Positions 58,570 through 64,000 of a stretch of 64,000 bases of DNA are shown here, piece by piece (the first letter of the stretch is position 1; the number at the start of each line of letters is the position of its first letter). The position numbers were made by a program, and so were the translations under genes. Origin of the DNA: Tomitella gaofuii (lineage in GTDB: Bacteria; Actinomycetota; Actinomycetes; Mycobacteriales; Mycobacteriaceae); the NCBI RefSeq assembly GCF_014126825.1, contig NZ_CP059900.1, positions 806,001 to 870,000 on the forward strand. Reading direction: 5' to 3'. The notes below the pieces were generated by a model that made no database searches, was not told the origin of the DNA, and saw only the letters and a list, made by a program, of their open reading frames with translations.

Positions 58570-59060
58570 CCGGAACCGAACGCCAGGGGGGCGCGCACGA
58601 GGCGTCCGAGGCGGAGCAGATGACGGTCCGTGTCGGTCGCCGGGACTTCGACTCGGTCGCTGTGGGGGACGCCCTCACACCGCGCACGGTGTCCGTCGGC
58701 CGGGCCGACCTGGTGCGGTACGCGGGGGTGTCCGGCGACCTCAACCCGCTGCATTGGGATGACGCCATCGCGGCGAGGCTGGGACTCGACAGCGTGGTCG
58801 CCCACGGGATGTTCACGATGGGGGTCGGCGCCGGCTACATCTGCGATTGGGTGGGGGACCCGGGTGCGATGCTCGACGTCAGCGTCCGATTCACGAGCCC
58901 GGTTCTGGTTCCGCCGTTCCCCGCGCGCGCGGAGGTGGAGCTCACCGGCAAGGTCAAGTCGGCAGACCCGGCGGCTCGCACGGTCGTCGTCGCGCTGCAA
59001 GCGAAGTCCGGTGGGAAGAAGGTGTTCGGGCGGGCTACGGCTACAGTGCAACTCGCCTGA
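58566..59060 (+). CDS. hadB: (3R)-hydroxyacyl-ACP dehydratase subunit HadB
   Basis: Catalytic hotdog (MaoC-like) subunit of HadAB. The protein is 164 aa with a 20-residue N-terminal extension compared with mycobacterial HadB. Catalytic Asp58 and His63 lie in YAGVSGDLNPLHWDD, followed by VVAHGMFTMG. Start ATG 58566 overlaps hadA; ATG 58620 is the alternative. In mycobacteria hadC follows immediately; here the next feature is tRNA-Trp, so no hadC is present in this cluster. Confidence 0.93.
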   Translation: MTGTERQGGAHEASEAEQMTVRVGRRDFDSVAVGDALTPRTVSVGRADLVRYAGVSGDLNPLHWDDAIAARLGLDSVVAHGMFTMGVGAGYICDWVGDPGAMLDVSVRFTSPVLVPPFPARAEVELTGKVKSADPAARTVVVALQAKSGGKKVFGRATATVQLA

Positions 59061-59305
59061 GGCTGCGCCTCGTTTGCGGTCCGCCGGGGTGCATGCAGTA
59101 CACTAGGACTTCTGCGAGGGTGCGAAGCCTCACGGTGTTCCCCCGCGGCCGTCAGCGCTGCGTCGGGCGGCCCGGTTTTCCGTCGGGTCGCGGGGCCGGT
59201 AGGGTCGCGGGTACCGCATACAGTGTCTGTCGTGCGGGCAGGATCATGCGTGGGGCTTGTCCACGCAGTGGGTCGGTGACGGAGCATTCTTCCGGGGCCG
59301 GCCAA
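59061..59305 (+). promoter_or_regulatory. promoter region of tRNA-Trp/secE/nusG
   Basis: 245 bases without a gene. TACACT at 59099-59104 is a good -10, with a weak TTGCGG about 19 bases upstream. Transcription from it would read tRNA-Trp, secE and nusG. No trace of hadC is seen. Confidence 0.45.
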
Positions 59306-59378
<73 letters not shown>

Positions 59379-59424
59379 CCCACGATCGCCGAACACTTCG
59401 GTGCCGGTCAAGGAGAGGAATGCG

Positions 59425-59754
59425 GTGAGCGACGAGCAGGACATGGCTTCCGGCGGCGCTCGGCCTACCGGGAAACGCGGCCGTGCCGATGCCGTCACCA
59501 CCGTGCCACGTCCCAAGGTCCGCAAAAGGCCGGCCTCAGAGGGGGGCGAGTCGCGGGGCAGCCGTAATCCGTTCTCCCTGATGCTCCGGTTCCTGCGTGA
59601 AGTCGTCGCGGAGATGAAGAAGGTCATCTGGCCGACCAAGCAGGAATGGTTCACCTACACGGTCGTCGTCCTGGTGTTCATCGTGGCCCTGATCGGACTC
59701 ACCACCGGACTCGACATCGGCTTCGGCAAGGCCGTATCCGTGGTGTTCGGCTGA
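59425..59754 (+). CDS. secE: preprotein translocase subunit SecE
   Basis: Small essential subunit of the SecYEG channel, 109 aa. A hydrophilic, basic N-terminal tail of about 45 residues precedes the conserved amphipathic segment FLREVVAEMKKVIWPTKQEW and a single membrane helix. GTG 59425 has AAGGAGAGG six bases upstream. Confidence 0.95.
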   Translation: MSDEQDMASGGARPTGKRGRADAVTTVPRPKVRKRPASEGGESRGSRNPFSLMLRFLREVVAEMKKVIWPTKQEWFTYTVVVLVFIVALIGLTTGLDIGFGKAVSVVFG

Positions 59755-59925
59755 ATCAGTAGTGTTCGGCGGAGAGGATCCACCGGTACGGTGGGGCGGG
59801 GCGTCCTGGGCGAGGATGTGGACGCGCCGGCGGATCAGAGCAGGTCGCTGACAGCGTCGGGCGGGGCGGAATCGCGCCCGCCCTTCAGAACGCAGGTGAC
59901 GAGACTGAAAGAAAGCGAGTGCCCA

Positions 59926-60873
59926 GTGAGCACCCACGAAAGCGATGCCGAGCAGTCGGACGTCGAACTTCCCGGCGTGCCGGCCGACGATGCAACGGCG
60001 GCCGCGGAGGTCGACGCGCCGGGTGCTCCTGATACCGACGACAGCGCCTCGGCGCCCGGCGAGGCCGCCTCGCTGTTCTCGGACGGCACCGCCGCCGCGG
60101 CCCCCGCGGACGAGCAGGCCGTGGCCGCGGGGGAGGACGAGGTGACCGGGGACGTCGTCGTCGACACCACGGAGACCGGCGCTGCGGAGACCGACACCGC
60201 AGAGGACGGCGCTGCGGAGACCGGCACCGCGGAGGACGGCGGCGAGGAGCCGCAGATCGACCCGGAGCGCGAGCTGCGCAGGGAGCTGCGCCGCCTCGAG
60301 GGCGACTGGTACGTCATCCATTCCTACGCGGGCTACGAGAACAAGGTGAAGACCAACCTCGAGACTCGCGTGCAGAACCTCGATGTGGGCGACTACATCT
60401 TCCAGGTGGAGGTTCCCACCGAGCAGGTCACCGAGATCAAGAACGGCCAGCCCAAGCAGGTCAACCGGAAGATCCTGCCCGGCTACATCCTCGTCCGGAT
60501 GGAACTCAACGACGAGTCGTGGGGCGCCGTGCGCAACACCCCCGGCGTGACCGGCTTCGTGGGCGCCACCTCGAAGCCGTCCCCGTTGAGCCTGAAGGAC
60601 GTCGTCAAGTTCCTGCTGCCCCAGGGCGAGAAGAAGAAGTCCGGGGCAGGCAAGGTGTCGGCGTCGGCCGCCGGCGAGTCGGCCGCGAGGCCGGCCGTCG
60701 AGGTCGATTTCGAGATCGGCGAGTCCGTGACGATCATGGACGGGGCCTTCGCGACGCTGCCCGCCAGCATCAGCGAGGTCAACGTCGAACAGCAGAAGCT
60801 GAAGGTCCTGGTGTCCATCTTCGGTCGTGAGACGCCGGTGGAACTGAACTTCGGGCAGGTCTCGAAGATCTGA
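59926..60873 (+). CDS. nusG: transcription termination/antitermination factor NusG, long acidic N-terminus
   Basis: NusG binds RNA polymerase and links it to Rho or the ribosome. The protein is 315 aa against about 238 in M. tuberculosis. Residues 1-120 form a low-complexity Ala/Asp/Glu/Thr tail with a tandem repeat ([20 protein letters not shown]). The NGN domain follows ([34 protein letters not shown]), then the KOW domain ([18 protein letters not shown]). GTG 59926 is the likely start. Confidence 0.94.
   Translation: MSTHESDAEQSDVELPGVPADDATAAAEVDAPGAPDTDDSASAPGEAASLFSDGTAAAAPADEQAVAAGEDEVTGDVVVDTTETGAAETDTAEDGAAETGTAEDGGEEPQIDPERELRRELRRLEGDWYVIHSYAGYENKVKTNLETRVQNLDVGDYIFQVEVPTEQVTEIKNGQPKQVNRKILPGYILVRMELNDESWGAVRNTPGVTGFVGATSKPSPLSLKDVVKFLLPQGEKKKSGAGKVSASAAGESAARPAVEVDFEIGESVTIMDGAFATLPASISEVNVEQQKLKVLVSIFGRETPVELNFGQVSKI
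60178..60237 (+). repeat. tandem 30-bp repeat inside nusG
   Basis: Two 30-base units (60178-60207, 60208-60237) differing at a few positions encode [10 protein letters not shown] and [10 protein letters not shown] in the acidic N-terminal tail. The repeat keeps the frame. Confidence 0.75.
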
Positions 60874-60938
60874 CCGGGCCCTTCACGCATCGATGACAGC
60901 CCCGGCCGCAAGCCGGGGGCAGTGATAGGAAACGAAAG

Positions 60939-61373
60939 ATGCCCCCCAAGAAGAAGAAGCTCGCTGGGCTCATCAAGCTCCAGATCCAGGCAGGCCAGGC
61001 CAACCCGGCCCCGCCCGTCGGTCCGGCGCTCGGTCAGCACGGCGTCAACATCATGGAGTTCTGCAAGGCCTACAACGCCGCGACGGAATCGCAGCGCGGC
61101 AATGTGGTGCCGGTGGAGATCTCCGTCTACGAGGACCGCTCCTTCGACTTCAAGTTGAAGACGCCTCCGGCGGCGAAGCTGCTGCTCAAGGCGGCCAACG
61201 TGGCCAAGGGTTCCGGCGAGCCGCACAAGAACAAAGTCGGTTCGGTCACCATGGACCAGGTCAAGGAGATCGCCAAGACCAAGGAGCCGGACCTCAACTC
61301 CAACGACATCGATGCCGCCGCGAAGACCATCGCCGGCACCGCCCGTTCCATGGGTATCGAGGTGAAGGGCTGA
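60939..61373 (+). CDS. rplK: 50S ribosomal protein L11
   Basis: 144-aa ribosomal protein of the GTPase-associated centre. N-terminal [41 protein letters not shown] is diagnostic. AGGAAACGAAAG precedes the ATG. It follows nusG by 65 bases. Confidence 0.98.
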   Translation: MPPKKKKLAGLIKLQIQAGQANPAPPVGPALGQHGVNIMEFCKAYNAATESQRGNVVPVEISVYEDRSFDFKLKTPPAAKLLLKAANVAKGSGEPHKNKVGSVTMDQVKEIAKTKEPDLNSNDIDAAAKTIAGTARSMGIEVKG

Positions 61374-61485
61374 CCCGTTCCCGGCGGCCGTGCGCCCCGG
61401 GGGACGCGATCCCCGTTCGATACCGGAACCGTGGGAGGGCCGGCCAGGCCCGTCACCACGACTGACCTCAAAGGACAGCACACTC

Positions 61486-62199
61486 ATGGCAAAGCGCAGC
61501 AAGGCGTACCTCGCCGCGGCGGAGAAGATCGACGCGGCGAACCTCTACACCCCCCTTCAGGCCGTCGGACTGGCCAAGGAGACCTCCTCGTCGAAGATGG
61601 ACGCGACGGTGGAGGTCGCGATGCGGCTCGGCGTGGACCCCCGCAAGGCGGACCAGATGGTGCGCGGCACCGTCAACCTCCCGCACGGCACGGGCAAGAC
61701 CGCCCGCGTCATCGTCTTCGCGGCGGGCGCGAAGGCCACTGAGGCCGAGGAGGCCGGCGCCGACGCGGTCGGCGCCGAGGATCTCATCGAGCGCATCCAG
61801 GGCGGCTGGCTCGACTTCGACGCGGCGATCGCCACGCCCGACCAGATGGCGAAGGTCGGCCGCATTGCGCGCGTCCTGGGCCCGCGCGGCCTGATGCCGA
61901 ACCCCAAGACCGGTACGGTGACCAACGACGTCGCGAAGGCCGTGGCCGACATCAAGGGCGGCAAGATCAACTTCCGCGTGGACAAGCAGGCGAACCTGCA
62001 CGTCGTGATCGGCAAGGCGTCCTTCGAGCCGAACCAGCTCGTGGAGAACTACGGTGCCGCCATCGATGAGGTGCTGCGGGTCAAGCCGTCCTCGGCGAAG
62101 GGGCGCTACATCAAGAAGGTCACGATCGCGACGACCACCGGACCGGGCATCCCGGTGGACCCGACGCGCACCACGCGGCTTCTCGACGACAGCGAGTAG
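61486..62199 (+). CDS. rplA: 50S ribosomal protein L1
   Basis: 237-aa L1-stalk protein that can also repress its own operon by binding the mRNA. It shows [16 protein letters not shown] and the L1 signature [22 protein letters not shown] 61486 was chosen, with AAAGGACAG upstream. 112 bases separate it from rplK; no obvious hairpin is seen there. Confidence 0.98.
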   Translation: MAKRSKAYLAAAEKIDAANLYTPLQAVGLAKETSSSKMDATVEVAMRLGVDPRKADQMVRGTVNLPHGTGKTARVIVFAAGAKATEAEEAGADAVGAEDLIERIQGGWLDFDAAIATPDQMAKVGRIARVLGPRGLMPNPKTGTVTNDVAKAVADIKGGKINFRVDKQANLHVVIGKASFEPNQLVENYGAAIDEVLRVKPSSAKGRYIKKVTIATTTGPGIPVDPTRTTRLLDDSE

Positions 62200-62248
62200 A
62201 GGTACGCACAAGGCTCAGCGGCGGGATCGCCGACCGCCGACCGGCACG

Positions 62249-62282
62249 AGGGCCGGCCGCTCCCCACGGGGCGGCCGGCCCT
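62249..62282 (+). terminator. terminator after rplA
   Basis: Perfect 12-bp GC-rich stem AGGGCCGGCCGC / GCGGCCGGCCCT (62249-62260, 62271-62282) with a 10-base loop, 49 bases after rplA. There is no T-run. Confidence 0.7.
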
Positions 62283-62332
62283 CTGCGTTGACACCGGCAG
62301 GGGGTGGTGTGGTGCGCTTCGTCGGCGTCGGG

Positions 62333-62338
62333 TAGTCT
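62333..62338 (+). promoter_or_regulatory. probable -10 of rplJL
   Basis: TAGTCT lies just before the structured leader. TTGACA at 62288-62293 is too far upstream to pair with it. The promoter is tentative. Confidence 0.35.
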
Positions 62339-62370
62339 TCTCGCAGAAGTTCGACTCGATCGAAGTTCTA

Positions 62371-62466
62371 CCGAAGACCGTTGGACACCGTCTGCTTCGC
62401 GCAGGCGGACGAAGGTCCGGGAGCGACCCGGCGGCCCACGCAGGAGAACGAGGTTGGGGAATGCAC
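62371..62466 (+). ncRNA. ribosomal protein L10 leader (cis-regulatory RNA)
   Basis: Segment from CCGAAGACCGTTGG through GCGCAGGCGGACGAAGGTCC to ACGCAGGAGAACGAGG resembles the actinobacterial L10 leader, to which the L10(L12)4 complex binds to repress rplJL. It stands about 105-200 bases upstream of rplJ, the expected place. A UUCG-capped hairpin (62467-62484) follows. Boundaries are approximate, and the fold was not computed. Confidence 0.65.
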
Positions 62467-62572
62467 GGGCGCCTTCGGGTGCCCCGACGCGGTTCCCCTC
62501 ACACGCCCCGTGCGCCCTGCGCCGGGGCGTCAGTCGTCTCCGGGCACACGAGTGCAAGAAAGGAGGCGAAGC

Positions 62573-63106
62573 ATGGCCAAGCCGGAGAAGGTCACCGCGG
62601 TTGCGGAGATCGCCGAACGTTTCCGGGAATCGCACGCGGCCGTCGTGACGGAATACCGTGGACTCTCGGTCCCCGCACTGATGGAGCTGCGTCGCGCACT
62701 CGGTTCGGACGTCACCTACTCGATCGCCAAGAACACGCTGGTCAAGCGTGCTGCGGCGGAGGCCGGTGTCGAGGGGCTGGACGACCTGTTCGTCGGTCCC
62801 ACGGCGATTGCCTTCGTCAGGGGAGAGGCCGTGGACGCGGCCAAGGCGATCAAGAAGTTCTCCAAGGACCACAAGTCGCTGGTCATCAAGGGGGGCTACC
62901 TCGACGGCGCCACGCTGAGCGTGGATGAGGTCGAGAAGTTCGCTGATCTCGAATCGCGCGACGTCCTGCTGGCGAAGCTCGCAGGCGCGATGAAGGGCAA
63001 CCTCACCAAGGCCGCCGGGCTGTTCAACGCCCCGGCCTCCCAGGTTGCGCGCCTGGGTGCGGCGCTGCAGGACAAGAAGGCCGCGGAGGGCGACGCCGCC
63101 GCGTGA
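62573..63106 (+). CDS. rplJ: 50S ribosomal protein L10
   Basis: 177-aa stalk-base protein that carries the L7/L12 dimers and represses its own mRNA. It shows [20 protein letters not shown] and [16 protein letters not shown] 62573 has an ideal AAAGGAGG upstream. It forms an operon with rplL. Confidence 0.97.
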   Translation: MAKPEKVTAVAEIAERFRESHAAVVTEYRGLSVPALMELRRALGSDVTYSIAKNTLVKRAAAEAGVEGLDDLFVGPTAIAFVRGEAVDAAKAIKKFSKDHKSLVIKGGYLDGATLSVDEVEKFADLESRDVLLAKLAGAMKGNLTKAAGLFNAPASQVARLGAALQDKKAAEGDAAA

Positions 63107-63211
63107 TCCGCGCACGCGGGCCACGTACACACCGATGCGCACGCGCGTGCGCACCCCACCTCGTCCGACACGCGGCGGGTGGGGACCAGACTGACAGGAA
63201 GGACCGCCACC

Positions 63212-63601
63212 ATGGCGAAGCTCAGCACTGAAGAACTGCTCGACGCTTTCAAGGAGCTCACCCTCCTCGAGCTCTCCGAGTTCGTGAAGGCCTTCGAGGA
63301 GACCTTCGAGGTCACCGCGGCCGCCCCGGTCGCCGTCGCAGCCCCGGGTGCCGCCCCGGCCGGCGGGGATGACGCCGCCGCCGAGCAGGACGAGTTCGAC
63401 GTCGTGCTCGAGTCGGCTGGCGACAAGAAGATCCAGGTCATCAAGGTCGTCCGCGAGGTCGTCTCCGGGCTGGGCCTGAAGGAGGCCAAGGACCTCGTCG
63501 AGAGCGCCCCCAAGGCGATCCTGGAGAAGGTCGACAAGGAGGCCGCCGACGCGGCGAAGGCCAAGTTCGAAGAGGCCGGCGCCAAGGTCACCGTCAAGTA
63601 G
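63212..63601 (+). CDS. rplL: 50S ribosomal protein L7/L12
   Basis: 129-aa stalk protein recruiting translation factors. N-terminal dimerisation part ([30 protein letters not shown]), an Ala/Pro hinge, and C-terminal domain with [29 protein letters not shown] 63212 follows AGGAAGGA. The last gene in the window; a strong terminator follows. Confidence 0.98.
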   Translation: MAKLSTEELLDAFKELTLLELSEFVKAFEETFEVTAAAPVAVAAPGAAPAGGDDAAAEQDEFDVVLESAGDKKIQVIKVVREVVSGLGLKEAKDLVESAPKAILEKVDKEAADAAKAKFEEAGAKVTVK

Positions 63602-63668
63602 GACTGCGGGCCGCACGGCCGGTGCCCGGTACGGAAGGTCACGAATTCGTATCGGTTTGCATGCATGA

Positions 63669-63708
63669 AGGTGGACCACCCCACGGGGTGGTCCACCTTT
63701 GCTTTTGC
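63669..63708 (+). terminator. intrinsic terminator after rplL
   Basis: 15-bp stem (63669-63683 with 63686-63700), loop AC or CACG, followed by TGCTTTTG. This is one of the most canonical terminators in the window. Confidence 0.9.
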
Positions 63709-64000
63709 CGCGCAGGATGTCGCTGCGGCGGCGCGGAGGGAGGCGCAGAGTCGCTCTCTCTGTGACCGGGAAGTGGGCCCCGCGGTGTGATGTGTGGTGG
63801 AATACATCCTGTCCGGGCCGAGGTCCAGCACTCCCCGTAGGCGGTGTCGGGGCACCGACGGGGCCGGCCGGTCCTTCGGCGCCACGCGGGGTGGGCCCGC
63901 GGGCGGCGCGTGCGACAGGACATGGTGGCGAACGGAGGATCTCTTCCCCCATCGCCTACTGACCCGTCAGTAGCCCGGTGGACGGCGGGGATGACCTATG
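63709..64000. other. gene-free right end, probable rpoB upstream region
   Basis: No supported gene. By synteny rpoB should follow rplL, so this is likely its long upstream region. It contains the perfect dyad at 63956-63973; a GGAGGATC at 63934-63941 is not followed by a convincing start. Confidence 0.4.
63956..63973. promoter_or_regulatory. perfect 18-bp dyad, possible operator
   Basis: CTACTGACCCGTCAGTAG has perfect 8-base arms with a 2-base centre. Length and symmetry suit a TetR- or GntR-type operator. It lies at the edge, so the gene it controls is not visible. Confidence 0.5.

Noticed and set aside
62288-62293. TTGACA as the -35 of rplJL
   Set aside because: It lies 39 bases before the best -10 (TAGTCT), far beyond the allowed 16-19.

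Overview
The window is a high-GC (roughly 70 %), gene-dense stretch with many GTG starts, 4-base stop/start overlaps and several apparently leaderless genes. Gene content and order point to an actinobacterium of the order Mycobacteriales, but not Mycobacterium itself (a Tsukamurella/Tomitella/Gordonia/Dietzia-type genome is likely; this is inference from content). There is no insertion sequence, prophage or CRISPR array. Nearly everything is chromosomal core, with a few accessory islands.

Block 1 (1-12000) parallels M. tuberculosis Rv3579c-Rv3591c: an alpha/beta hydrolase cut by the window edge, mutY, beta-carbonic anhydrase, a membrane protein, disA (c-di-AMP synthesis), radA, an LpqE-like lipoprotein, and the carD-ispDF-cysS-rlmB run. 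ispD and ispF form one open frame here. An acyl-CoA dehydrogenase/oxidase-like gene and a small secreted protein follow. Block 2 (14754-21128) parallels Rv0524-Rv0529: hemL (broken by two single-base insertions), a histidine phosphatase, and the cytochrome c maturation set resA-ccdA-resB-ccsB, closed by an 18-bp-stem terminator.

Block 3 (21217-35600) is more accessory: two small membrane proteins, a Cds1-like PLP enzyme, a GT-C-like membrane protein with an acyltransferase, a DNA-binding protein plus ClpC2-like protein behind an operator-covered leaderless promoter, a YvlD-type membrane protein, menA, a MarR regulator, a very large SARP/AfsR-type regulator, and a TetR-DrrA-DrrB exporter operon. 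Block 4 (35917-56942) is a menaquinone region matching Rv0542c-Rv0566c: menE, two DUF3349 paralogues, a small membrane protein, pitA, menB, a hotdog thioesterase, menC, a secreted lipase, an FprB-type ferredoxin reductase, menD, a DUF3592 protein, ubiE/menG, menJ, a long-chain polyprenyl diphosphate synthase, htpX, a degenerate PduO-like protein, a BCCT transporter and yajQ. With menA this is most of the route from isochorismate to saturated-side-chain menaquinone. menF is not seen.

Block 5 (57110-64000) is translation and envelope core: tRNA-Tyr, tRNA-Thr, tRNA-Met, rpmG, hadA, hadB (no hadC), tRNA-Trp, secE, nusG, rplK, rplA, then an L10-leader region, rplJ and rplL. The last 400 bases hold a strong terminator and a perfect 18-bp dyad but no gene. 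rpoB would be expected beyond the edge.
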